Shown: positions 1 to 12,894 of the stretch, piece by piece
How positions within the stretch are numbered: the stretch's first letter is position 1
Layout of the letters: each line of letters starts with the position of its first letter
Assembly: GCA_002335605.1 (NCBI GenBank)
Contig: BEDY01000001.1
Span: 4,216,001-4,280,000, forward strand
DNA: 64,000 nucleotides
Source: Prillingera fragicola
Taxonomy: Eukaryota; Basidiomycota; Tremellomycetes; Trichosporonales; Trichosporonaceae
Reading direction: 5' to 3'
Translations under genes and position numbers: made by a program
The notes under the pieces: generated by a model
Told to the model about the DNA's origin: nothing
The model's database searches: none
The model's input: the letters and a program-made list of their open reading frames with translations, nothing else

Positions 1-3000
1 CCCCTTGGTCTTGTGCGTGCGTGCGTCCACGTCCCTAAGCCACTTTTCTACCAGGTCCTTGCCCTGGCCAACCTATGTACACATGCAGGCGTATGTACGT
101 CTCGGAACTGGACCTTCTCCGCCGCGCGCGCCGTGCCGGGCGTGTGTCGTGTGATGGCGCCGCTAGGTTGGCCGGCGCCACGAGGGGTTCCGCTGCTTGA
201 AAGGACGGATGAAGGGTGTGGCGTCTCGGGGGCAATACTCCAACGTCCTGCGTTGGCCATGCATGGGCTTGACCAAGGTGTGGTGCTGACGAGTGTGGCA
301 CGTCGCAAGGTGGGTGGCAACGTCAACTGGAACAGACCAGACCGTGTCAGCAGTTGCTTTGGTACAAAATATGCTTCAGTAGCCTCGACACATGTACGGC
401 AGAGCGGGTCGGTCGTGGAGCGAAGCGCATGAGAGCAAGTAGGCCTTGGGAAAGTGTCTGGAACTCTATGCAACCGACCATGGTAGCGTTCCGGTCGAGC
501 TGCAGGTCGTAAACCCGTTCCTATGCATATGCCGTTGGGTGTCCGACTGGATCTGCTCTACGGTGGGACAAGTGGGAGCGTGGGAGCCACGAGCGGCGCA
601 CGTTCTCACCAATTCGCGGAGCCGCTCCGCGAGCGAGAAAGCTGCCAAAACCTCGTGGGCAACGGGCCATGCGCACCATGCTAGTCATGAGCATGCCAGC
701 ATCCTAGGTTCCCGGACGATGTGGTTACGGCTTAGGCACGGATTGCTACTCCGTGCAAGATCAGTGAGGCATGCTCACTCTGCCTGACGTTGACTGTCCG
801 GTGTGCCTGGCCCGGTTGTGGGGCACTGGAGCGTCAATGCCGTAGCGTACATGGCTCCCAGGACGATGGTCGCCGCTGCATACCTCAAATCGTTGGACTT
901 GTTCTTTCTCTTTGCATTCTGCGGATGCTGCCCCGTTGCGGCTCGGTCATGCTGCCAACGCCACATGAGCGAAGATTGTTTTACTTTTACACAATGTCAG
1001 AAACCGCGGTATGCCTACGACAAAGAACCGCGCGGATAGAGAACGCCAAGGGGTAAGGTAATTAGCCAGCTGGAGAAGACTGTCGGCGGGGATGGTGGGC
1101 GGGGAGCAGACGACAGCCGACAGAGGGGGATGGTTACGAGAACCGGGATCGTGTTCTGGAAAACCAACGCTTGTGGCACAAGTGCTTGCCTACAACATGC
1201 TTGACAATTTCTTCTTGACTCCTACTCGGCTGCGCCGCCGGCAAATGGCATTGTGAACGTCATCGTCGTACACCTGGGTGGTTGGTGGATGCCGGTGAGT
1301 GTGGTCTCCAAGGCTGCACAAAGCCAGGTTGTTGCCATGCAGAGGATGTACCTCGATGCCATCATTGGTATAGTCGACGCCTGAGATGCATGCCTGAGTA
1401 AGGAGGTAGCGAGCAACTAGTTCAACTACAGCCAGGGAGAACAAAGGCAGGTCAGGGGAGGGTTGTTAAATTCAGCGAGCACCTAACATCTGTAACACGG
1501 TCCCTCTGCAACCCCTCCATGCAAGGCAGACTGCAGGATCCCGCGCAGCGGTCCTCTATGACGCTGTTGGTAGTAGTAGGAACTGGCAACTGATGGCTAG
1601 GCGGCGGCAGCTGGACATCAATACCGGGTCACACTTGAAACAGGGCATAGCGGACAGCTGCCACCCAGAAACAAGCGCGAGCAACCCCCTCCAGTGCGCT
1701 CTCACATCCCACAGGACAAGTGCAACCTGGGGTCTGAATGTACGAGAGCGTTATTGCTGCTTGCTGCTCGTTACGTTCAAGTGTACGAGATTCATGTACG
1801 CTGGTATCCCCCGAGTACGAGAATGTATCGTTGCTTGACAGTTCCAGTAACCCCCATTCCCAGTTCCAGTGTGTGGTTAGTAACACTTTGTCCAAACACT
1901 GTGGCGTTCGGCACACCGTTTCGCCCGACGGACCACCTGTCACCCTCAACCTCACGCTTAGCTGTTGGCCGAAAATGTCATTTACGCATGCGTTTGCAAA
2001 CATTCTGCTGAACGCCAATTCGCTTGCGACTGCCAACTTTGCAGTCTAACTAACGCAGCTCCACTTAGCTCCGTTTCCGCAACAGGGCTAGCGTCGCGGC
2101 CAACTGTTAACAGCAGCATCTATTGTTCTCGGAGAACAACGACGCACGCACGCAAGTGCGTGCATGACGCCTATCCGATCCTCTTGGCGTCCATCAGAAG
2201 CCAGATGAATACGCGGCCCGCCCGTAGCGTCACTCAGTCGCGCCACCACCCTTACCGAGCAGTTGTTCTTTGAGCAGATCCCTCAAACACGGAGGGGGGG
2301 CAGGTCGCGCACGTACTCTCTCCCTCTTCGCTCTTGGACCTTCTTGATCGTGGCAGTTGTTGTATATGCGCAGCGTGGGTGCTTCGCGTCGAGGCACGTC
2401 TTGCTCTTGGACGCACCAGTGGCAAACCCCCTTGACGTGCTGGCCCGCGAGGGGTCGGGAGCGAGTGCAGTTTTTGGGCCAGTACCCTTGTGTCGTTCTT
2501 TCTTCTGAGAGGCTTGTCGTCTGTATTGCGGATAGTCTTGACTAGGGAGAGGGTGCCGAACACTCGTGAGGGTCACAGAACACACATGCTCCTGGGACGT
2601 AATCTCCGCCCATACCCTGTAGGCCCAAATCCTAACTTCTTGGAGGTCGACGTCGACGGATCTGTCAGTACATCTCGCGCTACTCGATCTAGATGCCAAC
2701 TCCCGCGCCGCGCAGACGCTAGCTGTCGGACATGTAAGCTCTAGGTTTCGCGCACACGGTTCAATCCAGAGATCGGGGTTCCTTTGGGGCCTTGCCCGAC
2801 CGGATCAATGAAGGCTGTTCACTTCCAGATGGCCGTCCACCCTCTGACAGATCTCCTCCTGTACAGAGTTGGAGCTAGAACAAAGCAATAGCAACGCTTC
2901 CATGAACTAATGCCCGGACAGACGGCCACATTCTCCCCGTCGGTGACGAGACTTTGAACAGGTATCTGTGGGACCGGTCCGGCCCAGGTCCAACGAAGAC

Positions 3001-3881
3001 CCCCGGGATTGCTGCCTCGAGAGCAACGTTGGAGTTCTCGAGATGCGCGCACGCATGTCTGTGGTTATGAGATCCAGTCCACCCTGCAGATGTCTGCCGT
3101 ACATGGATTCCGGGTCTTGGCTTTGTGGGACCTCTGCCCGATGCCGAAACCTTGTAGGATGAGCAGAGACGGGACCGGGATGACTAGAGAATCGCAGGAT
3201 GGTCATCAACTGCCTGAACTGCCTGAAAGAGTAGTCGCGCTGACACGTCATTGTCATCGTCTTCCTCAATGTCTGGCATGCCTAACCAACACCTCGATGA
3301 ATGACGTGGAATATTCTCCGCTGGTCTGCGTTGCTCCGTTGCTCGAACGCTCAGTGACCAGGCAAGGACAAGTGGTGGCGGCGCCGCTTTCCTCGTTCTC
3401 CTGACCGCCGTGCGCCAAACCCACAGCGCACAGCAGCACTAGCAGCACTCTATGTTGCAAACCAAGGCTTTAGAATAGGAAGACCTGCAATACCCATGAG
3501 TATTCCAGGACCGATTAGCCTCTCGTCCCTGGGGCAGCCACACCTGATTGCTAGGTCTCGATGGCGTTGAAGCGTCCGTTCTGGCGTGGAATTGCATTCC
3601 CAGGAGCATAGATAGGAGTAATGGGGTTTCCGGCTACTGTGACATTGCATGGGAGTTGTTTGAGCTGAGCTCGTGGATTCACATTGTGTGGCACAGGAGT
3701 CGAGTCACTGCGGACAATGTCGCACTTCGCATAATACAAGCGCTTATGAATGCGACGTAGCTGGCAGACGTATACATCATCGTCTGAGTGTAGCTGTAGG
3801 GATATGAACCTGTTGGCACGGAAGCCTACAGGAGAAGGTGAAGAGGAGCAAAAGAAACATCTGGCAGATGCAAAAAGGAAG
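1..3881. other. Gene-free stretch
   Basis: I see no supportable gene in these 3.9 kb. Open frames are all short (under about 140 codons), overlap on both strands, and carry no recognisable domain, signal peptide or chain of introns linking them. There is no tRNA promoter box before the tRNA at the right edge. It may be intergenic DNA or decayed sequence. Confidence 0.6.
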
Positions 3882-3963
3882 CTTCCTGTCGGGGAATCGA
3901 ACCCCGATCTCCCGCGTTCAAATGAATGACAAGCGAGCATACTAACCGTTATACGAACAAGAA
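3882..3963 (-). tRNA. tRNA-Asp(GTC) with a 10-nt intron
   Basis: Read on the minus strand this folds as a complete cloverleaf: acceptor TTCTTGT pairing with ACAGGAA, discriminator G, D-arm GTAT/GTAT, anticodon arm CTCGC-TTGTCAC-GCGGG with anticodon GTC, and T-arm CGGGG-TTCGATT-CCCCG. A 10-nt intron (TTCATTTGAA, a perfect inverted repeat) sits at the canonical position one base 3' of the anticodon. The mature sequence is identical to the intronless copy at 7775-7846. A pol III terminator of five T (minus strand) lies at 3872-3876. The tRNA delivers aspartate to GAC/GAU codons. Confidence 0.95.
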
Positions 3964-4461
3964 CTTGATATACAGAAATGGCTGCAAGAGGGTTGATCTT
4001 TGCGAGGGCACAGTGGGATTTCGGCTGCGCGTGTTACAGCGGTTACGGCCGAAGGCAAGTCGAACTGGTGGGGGTGTGAAGCATGCATACATCCTGCGTC
4101 GCTATGAGATCACAAGGATTATTATTGCCGAATTATTTGGTCACCCTCAGGTTCTGGCAAGACTGCGCGTGATGCCCATGGGTTCATTCATTGTCTACTG
4201 TTCGCTAATTTAATCGGATCAGTGGCAGACGAGTCGTCCTTATCTTTCCCATTGTTCCTTCCCATGACGACTGTGACATAGCAATCCTTCCCACCCAACA
4301 AGACCCATTGGTTCAGATCAGGTATGCACCTCATAGTCCCTGAGATGACTCGAGTGAGTGCTTCTCAGCACGTCCCGATGCCCAGGTTGCCATTGTTCAT
4401 TTAAACGACATACGTCTCCGTGCCAACTCAACACTTTCTTCATCAACACACTTATCACAAG
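3964..4461. other. Intergenic, tRNA to small orphan gene
   Basis: About 500 bases between the 5' end of the tRNA-Asp gene and the first ATG of the small plus-strand gene. It presumably holds both upstream regions. I see no clear TATA box and no further gene. Confidence 0.5.
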
Positions 4462-4904
4462 ATGGAAAAGTCAGCCCCAACTATGGCCTCGCTTCAGAAG
4501 AAGTGCACAGAGTTCGAGGCGTTTGCTCGGGTGGGTACAGCCGCGTCCATCAGATCATCAGCTAACGACAAAAGGAAATCGAGAATAACAAACCCACTCC
4601 GGCGCAAGCGGGCGTGATGGACGTCCCCCTCTTCTCAGCAGCAATGGCGCACCACGTCTGCAGCTCGTGCGTCCTCTTCTCCAGACATTCACTCACTCAT
4701 AACCGCAGGTATCACAGACTCACAGCGAAAGAAGGCATCCCGGCCTCGCCCACGCACAGGCGCCACGTGATCGAGGACCTGGTCGACGAGGCCATTGCTC
4801 AGGAAGTTCAGGCGCATGGCCTGCAGTGGCTTGACAAGAAGGCCCTGCGGGAGGAGACCCTTCGTATTGTCGAGGCGTGTCATGACCGTGACGAGCACGA
4901 CTAG
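4462..4904 (+). CDS. Small hypothetical protein (about 118 aa)
   Basis: I do not recognise this protein. The model joins exon 1 (4462-4530), exon 2 (4575-4666) and exon 3 (4709-4904). Intron 1 (44 nt) has donor GTGGGT and branch CTAAC; intron 2 (42 nt, divisible by three and without a stop) has donor GTGCGT, so it could also be read through. The product is small, charged and soluble. Its C-terminal half is an amphipathic helix-like region rich in Glu, Asp and Lys (VIEDLVDEAIAQEVQAHGL). No signal peptide or membrane segment is visible. Its 3' end faces the 3' end of the neighbouring regulator, with 91 bases between them. The intron 1 junction is well supported because it joins the two frames; intron 2 is uncertain. 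Confidence 0.45.
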
Positions 4905-4995
4905 CCCGAAAAGCAGATACGTCAGAAGCCGACAGAAGATGAATCACTGTGTGACCATTATGAACCGGAATACATTATAACCCTGACTAAAGCTG

Positions 4996-7470
4996 CTATG
5001 ACAGCTCGAACACGTCGCCCAGCAGCGTAGCGTACAGATTACTAGCACTGACAGCAGCGTCCGTGTGCGTGCTATCCCAGATACTCTGGAACAAGACGTC
5101 CTGCTCGTGGTCGGCAGCTGGCATACCCAAAGTCGGATCAAAGTTCCACTGCTGAAAGTCGTCCCCGGCAAGATTGGTGGCGCCGAGGTTGGACAGCATG
5201 TTGGACAGATCTGGGGGGCCTGGAGGTGAGGACGTTTGAGGGGCTGGGAATGCCAGAGTGTTGAGGTTTACTGTGCCGTCGCCGGGTTTGTCGGCTGGGA
5301 CGGTGCCCATCGGCATCCTGGGCTGGTGACGTGGTTGGGTGGATGGCTGAGGTGTAGCCGTTGCACTGGCACCGCTGTTGGGTGAGATGACTGTGCTAGG
5401 TGGACGGTTGAGAATGCTCGGGGACGTGCTGTTTGCCGAAGACGTGCGCCAGTGCTTGCCTAGGCGTTTAATGAGCTCTGCAAAGCCCGCGAGAAAGTGT
5501 TCGCTATCGATTGACGCACGCGAGAGAGCGTCGACTAGGCTCTCGAGCTGAGCCGCAATGTTCGATTCGCCATGCTCGACCATGCCCGTCGCGAGCGCCT
5601 TGTAGAGAAACGTGGTCGCAAAGAGAATGTACTGAAAGATCCTGCTGGGACAATACCGAAGTATCTGCTTTTGCTCGAGAATGTTGAGCGTGAGTTCCAC
5701 AATACTCCGTGCCGCAGTGAGGGCTTCCATGATCCACGGCCCTTCGACCATGTTGAGCAGCGTCGGCGCGTGGTAGCTCATATCTCCCACTGCTCGACGG
5801 CGCCTCAGCTTTCCCTGCAGCGCACGCAGAGCAAGGGAGTAAGCGTACAGCACGACGTAATCCAGCTCAATACCCAGGAGGGCCGAATCGAGCGACCCCT
5901 CGTCGAGTTTCTCATGGCACGACCGCTTGGTGTGGCGAATCTCGAGACGGAAACTCCTCAAAAACGATTCCCAAGCACCCGTGCGAAGGAGGGAGCGCGT
6001 CACGTCGTTGTTAGGATACAGGTGATCCTGGATAGTTGCCATGAGCTGCGCAATACCCCCCAGAGTGTACGCGTCCGAGGTCCAGACGTTTTTGGCTGAG
6101 CCCGGAAGGCCGGTGGTGACGAGCGCCGCGACGCCCTCCCACCACCGCGACGTCATTGCCTCCTGCAGAACCGCGTTCCGACCGAGGCGGACCGCGAGGT
6201 GTCGATCTGCGTTGTAGCAGTACACCCAGGTCTTGAGCATGCGTTCCTCCTTCCACGTGTTCATCGCTCCGGGTTGGGAGGTGAGGGCGACGACATCGTG
6301 GATCCCCAGTTCCTGTGCGAGTCGCACGGCCATGCCAATGTTCATCCAGCTGTAGGCATCGTACCGCTGGCTAGGCTTAAGAAGCGTAGCCTCCTCGGGA
6401 CTCGTGTCAGTGCTGTCAGGCACGCCGCGGTTCATGGGGAGCATGGGCCACTCGGAGAGCAGGAGCATCGCTTCGACGGTCGCGATGCCGCGGAGAGAGG
6501 GGTCGCCATCCATGATCCCGAGGAGTTGGACGCGAACCCACTGCGAGACAAGAGCGTGGACTTCAGCCGCGAGTGGACCGAGGACGCTGCTGTACCGTGC
6601 AGCAATGGCAATGATGGTGCCCAGCAGGACTGACTCGCCTTTGACGAGCTCTTGCAGATAATGCGGCTCAAACAACGTCGGATGAATGAGTGGGTACAGT
6701 GGGGCCATCTCGAGCTCAAAGCTTCTCATCAGCCTGGTGACATCGGATACACTCACAAAGAAAACAATGTCCTCGCAGTCTGCACACTGCACAGCCCGCT
6801 CTGAATAGGCTCCCAACTAGCCCACATGGCAGCGTTATTCCCCACGCGTCCAGCCGACCGCTGCTCGCGCTGCTGTGCGTTCCGGATGTCGATATTCCGA
6901 TACTCGAGGCTACTAGCGCTCGCCAACAGACGCAGCGCATCGTTTGGATTCTGCAGATTGCTGCTCACAAGCGCATCCCCACCACGCGGGTCACTGTCAT
7001 CGTCCGAGTCGGTCGGCCGCGTATCCGACTTGGACCCATGGGCAGGATGGTAAGGCGACGCCGAGCGGCGGCGGGCATGCAGAGGCTGGTCCGGCAGGCG
7101 CCTAGGCGGTGACGCATCGCGCGATGACCCACCGCGATAACCTCGCGACCCGGAGTGCCCATGCGCGGTGGACGTGCCAGCAACCGGGGCCTCTTCGAAC
7201 TGATCTGTCTTGCGCGGTGCTGGCTGCGGCACGAAGCGGGGTTTGCCCCGCTCACAATCGCGTTGCTCGCGCATGCAGCGCTCGCAGGGGCCGTCCCAGG
7301 GCGAGTTTGGGTCGCCGAAGGAGCATTTCAGCTTACGCTGCTTGTTGTTAGCAGGACTCGGGACGGTGAGAGTCAAGACTGTGAGAGAGTGGACATACCG
7401 AGCGACAAGGAAAGCACGCGCGATAGGTGCGTTTGGGACGTTTGGGATCTGAAGCTGCCTTTTCGGCCAT
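4996..7470 (-). CDS. Zn2Cys6 fungal transcription factor
   Basis: A sequence-specific nuclear regulator of 792 aa. Exons: 7399-7470, 6757-7337 and 4996-6721; introns are 61 and 35 nt, and phases add up exactly. The binuclear zinc cluster is split by intron 1 and restored on splicing: CFPCRSRKLKC followed by CERCMREQRDC, with cysteines at about residues 19, 22, 29, 42, 45 and 52. The gap between Cys3 and Cys4 is rather long (12 residues). A Ser/Arg/Pro-rich linker follows, then a middle-homology-type region beginning near LFSFFELEMAPLYPLIHP, the usual start of the fungal-specific TF domain. The C-terminal 150 residues are Ser/Thr/Pro/Gln-rich and end in an acidic, hydrophobic tail that could activate transcription. 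The target genes cannot be told from sequence. Splicing the 35-nt intron at AGAAG rather than at the nearer CACCAG gives the better family match. Confidence 0.85.
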
Positions 7471-7774
7471 GTCTGGCTATCACCTAGCTGACCGCCTTCA
7501 ACGGATTGTGATGTTTGCCGCAGGAGGATGGGAGATGAAGTTGTTGCGAGATTGACACGGGAAAGCTCGGCACGGATCGAGGTGGAGGTGGGTGGCGTCC
7601 AACGCGCACCAAATTGTCTCGATTTCCGCAGTTGAACGTCTCGGGATCCAAGATTGGACTGATTAATTCAATCCAGAGAGACATGCATGAGGAAGAGAGG
7701 CCACATGTGCGTAAACAAGCTGTTGCCACTGTGTTTACTGGATATGAGCTACCAGTTCAGACAACCTTCATCAA
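7471..7774. other. Intergenic, regulator upstream region and tRNA 5' flank
   Basis: About 300 bases between the start codon of the Zn2Cys6 gene (minus) and the 5' end of a plus-strand tRNA gene. No gene or clear TATA element is visible. Confidence 0.5.
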
Positions 7775-7846
7775 TTCTTGTTCGTATAACGGTTAGTATG
7801 CTCGCTTGTCACGCGGGAGATCGGGGTTCGATTCCCCGACAGGAAG
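7775..7846 (+). tRNA. tRNA-Asp(GTC), intronless
   Basis: A complete 72-nt cloverleaf with anticodon GTC and no intron. The mature sequence is identical to that of the intron-bearing copy at 3882-3963 on the other strand. A pol III terminator (five T) follows at 7853-7857. Flanking sequences of the two copies share little beyond a few bases, so this is not a recent long duplication. Confidence 0.96.
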
Positions 7847-8177
7847 CTTCTCTTTTTCACAGTTTTATTTTTAGGTTGCTCTGTGATCAGAGGCAATGGA
7901 CGCCCAAAGACAGGCTTTGCAGTGTCTGTTCTAAGTGTGCATATCTTTTTCCACAACGATGCTAGTATCAATGCTGTCAATGTCGGTCACCATTCGGCGT
8001 CAACATCGGGCTGCCCGTCCTAACCCCGGCCGAGCCAGACACGAAAAATACTTCCGTCCCGCCCCGCAAAAGGGCGTTGGATGTGGCCCCACCCCCGCAT
8101 GGTCCAAATCTCTCTCCCCACACTTCTCTTTCTCTTTACCACATACATCTTGCATCCACCGCCCAGCCTCTGCAACA
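7847..8177. other. Intergenic with pyrimidine-rich leader
   Basis: After the tRNA terminator there is no gene. The last 70 bases before the ATG at 8178 are strongly C/T-rich (about 8108-8145), as is common for the promoter or 5' leader of fungal genes. Confidence 0.5.
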
Positions 8178-9272
8178 ATGAGCACCTACGACCCAGTCAT
8201 CGATCCAGCACTGGCAGACGAGCCAGCACCCAGGAAAGCCAAACGCAAAGCCTCAGCACCCAGGCCAGAGCCAGTCAGGCGGACCACGCGCCGCAGTGTT
8301 GCCTCTGGCGCAGTGGTCGAGGAGCCGAGTCGCGGCGAAGAGGAGAATCTCATGGGATACGAGTATGGCCAGGTACGTACCCTCTTTGCTCTGCATGGCA
8401 ACTGGGAAAGGTGGATGAGTGGACCGGATGGTGGCTTTTGGCCATGAGGGCGAGTGCGACGTCGCCAGCTGGGCAGTCAGTCACCATTTTGATGGAGGCG
8501 GGGCCCTGCGCCGTTTGTTCCTCGCACGTTTGCCGCTAGACTTTGGTCGTTGTCAATACGCTCTCAATCCATCAACCCCATCTCACCCCCGCAGAGATGT
8601 ACTGGGCACGCCCGCTGACGCCGCCTCAGAAACGCTCTCGCCGCCGCTCACCCAGCATGCCCGTGTGGCCTAGCACGGCTGCTGCGGCTGCGGCCGTCAG
8701 TGCTGCCGCAGGCGGGCATCACGGTACGGCGTCGGCGCACGCCAGTGCGCGGGCTAGTGCGAGGCAAAGTCCTCAGCAGAGTGTACAGCCTAGCTTGCAT
8801 CCTAGTCGGGCCGCCAGTCCGCGGCCTAGTACCGGTGCTGGGTCGGGGCGCGTCGAGGAGGTCAAGCCGGTGAGTACTGCGTGCACGTGTTGCGATGCGC
8901 GAGTAGAGCTCGTCAGCCCGAAGACAGAGGCTAACGCAGCAGCGGTACCCCTATCCCTTCGGCATGACGCCCTATCGCTTCGCCTGCCTGCACCCCGAGA
9001 CGCCAGCACCGGCGCCCGCGGACCCCAAACCGGGCTTTATCCCCTTTGACGCCGGGGAGGCAGCGGCCTTCCACGCGACGATCAACGCGAGCATGGCGCA
9101 GGTTGTTGCGCGGGCTGCGGACGAGGTCGAGACTGCCAACGCGAGGGCGCAGCAGGAGGAGGACGACTCGCCGAGCGGCGTCGCGCAGAGCGAGCTTGGA
9201 GAGTATGCTACGCTGGGGGGTATTCTGGGTGCATTCGGGGGGAGCGCGCCTAGGACGCCGGCTGAGCGATAG
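8178..9272 (+). CDS. Hypothetical basic, low-complexity protein (266 aa)
   Basis: I do not recognise the family. Exons: 8178-8372, 8597-8869 and 8940-9272; introns are 224 and 70 nt and all junctions are phase 0. Acceptor 1 is set at the second of two adjacent AG to keep frame. The N-terminal part is rich in Lys, Arg and Pro (for example RKAKRKASAPRPEPVRRTTRR) and looks like a nuclear targeting and nucleic-acid-binding segment. A Ser/Ala/Gln-rich middle (about residues 80-140) follows. The best candidate for a folded, conserved part is the C-terminal third, opening with YPYPFGMTPYRFACLHP and continuing in an Ala/Glu-rich helix. No membrane segment or signal peptide is seen. A nuclear role is only inferred. 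Confidence 0.6.
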
Positions 9273-10235
9273 CCCGTTTGGTGTCTACTTCTAGCGCGGA
9301 AGGGAGAAGACAACCTGCGACCGCCCGTGCACCCAGCACTCGGCAGAAAAAACAGACAAGACGGCGAGACGAACGAGACAATACAGGCGATACAGATGGC
9401 GAGCAGACTGAAGCGACAGCACGAGCAGTGCCCGCCGACACAGGCGAGACCATACCCCGACCTTTCTGGACTATATACCCACCAGACCGAGCTTTGGACC
9501 CCCCGATGGACGATTCGACTTTGTGTCTAGTAGCGAGAAGAGTGTGGCGGTGGATACGCGGAGAAGACATTGGCCAGGCTATGTAAGACGAGTAGCTTGT
9601 GAGCCTGGCTGCCGTATAGCAAGCTGTGGCCTGGCGATGCAATACATGTACATGACTCGTGGCGGCTTGGCAGTCGAGGCATGGGTGGAGGTGGAGGCAG
9701 TACATGGGCAGGAGATCAAGAAGAAGTTTGTGCAATGTTGCTGTGATCTGAGCTGGCGACAGGCTGTTATCTTGAGCCATGTTCTCATCCTCTTATGCAA
9801 CCAACATGCATGTCCGAGCTGCTACCATGTCATCTGCAGTCACCAGTGCGTCCCCAACTGCCCAGCTGCTCTCTCACAAGTTTTAAGCTCATACTTGAAC
9901 GCCACGGCCGCCACCGGGGAGATGAACTCTGCCGACGGAAGCAGATTCACCCACCCAGGGCCGATCACACCCATCTCCATCTCTCCTCTCTCCCCCGTCA
10001 TACTAGTACTGCATCTTTTGCTCCTCCATCGTCCACCCGTCTCTCCCATTCTCTGATAACAAACAGCAGGAACCACTCCTCCTGCTTCTCCCTTCGACCC
10101 TCCCCTCCCCTCCCCTCCCAGCTGTAGCGCACACCTCACCCTCCACATCTAGCGCCGCTCACAGCACGCACGTTCAACCCACCCCCCGGTCCACCCTTGA
10201 TCCCTCTATCTGCTCGTCTAATCTCGGACCCCACC
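9273..10235. promoter_or_regulatory. Intergenic; C/T-rich promoter or 5' leader of PHO85
   Basis: No gene is visible. From about 9955 to 10235 the plus strand is strongly pyrimidine-rich and includes repeated TCCCC units near 10098-10119. Such C/T tracts commonly lie just upstream of fungal housekeeping genes; here they lead into the PHO85 start. Confidence 0.45.
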
Positions 10236-12157
<1,922 letters not shown>

Positions 12158-12894
12158 GCTTTCCGTTCTTTAGACACTTTAACAACCCTACAAAAATCCC
12201 GTGACCCCCGTGACGTTTAGCGTGCGCGCACGCAGTATGATCTTGGTGTATGACTGTTCCTGTTCTTGGGCGACATTGGCCTGGCTTTAGAAGAGGGTTC
12301 ACAGCAGCGTTTGTTTGAACAACTGATTGTCTGATCCGTAACAGCCCAGTACTGAACACGCGGCTGGGACTGGGGTGAGCAACAGACAAGTACCCGTGAC
12401 GAGGATATTGACAGGGTTTGGATAACCTTGTGTCTGCGCTCATTCTACGTACCATCCACCTAATCTGTGGCGGAGAACCTCTGGCGTAGCTCACCGACCT
12501 CGCAAGTGTCGTGCACTGGCCACGGCAGCAGTCTCGCCATCTCACAGCACGAGGCGGACGTGAGCAGTCAGCCTTGCTCGCACAATCACTGCTATCGCAG
12601 CACTTCATGGGACGCGATGTCCTGTTGGGGGGAGGCGGTGCCGGAGGTGTGGGCGGTGTATGCTGAGGATGTGCGGGAGGTTAGGGAGGGGATGCCGAGG
12701 GTGTCTGGGCGTGGGCGCGGGTAGGAAGATTAGTAGACACTTCGTCTCTCCAGCCATAGCTAGGCTTGCGCTCTCGACACGAGCAGTGTAGGCCATGTCA
12801 GTAGAGTAGCCATCAGTTCCATTGCATCAAGAAGTGAGTGGCAGGCTGAGGGACTTCAGATTATGCATTGGTTGCGCCCTTTGCGTCTTGGGGC
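12158..12894. other. Intergenic between convergent genes
   Basis: Holds the 3' ends of PHO85 (plus) and of the nitrilase gene (minus). No gene or structured element is evident. Confidence 0.5.

Noticed and set aside
2252..2744. Overlapping open frames on both strands around 2.3-2.7 kb
   Set aside because: No domain, no linked exons and Arg/Ser-rich composition in all frames, typical of chance frames in GC-rich DNA.
6722..6756. A 23-nt intron in the first Zn2Cys6 gene ending at CACCAG
   Set aside because: It keeps the frame but is shorter than every other intron here. The 35-nt choice ending at AGAAG also keeps frame, has a CTGAT branch site and gives a better family sequence.
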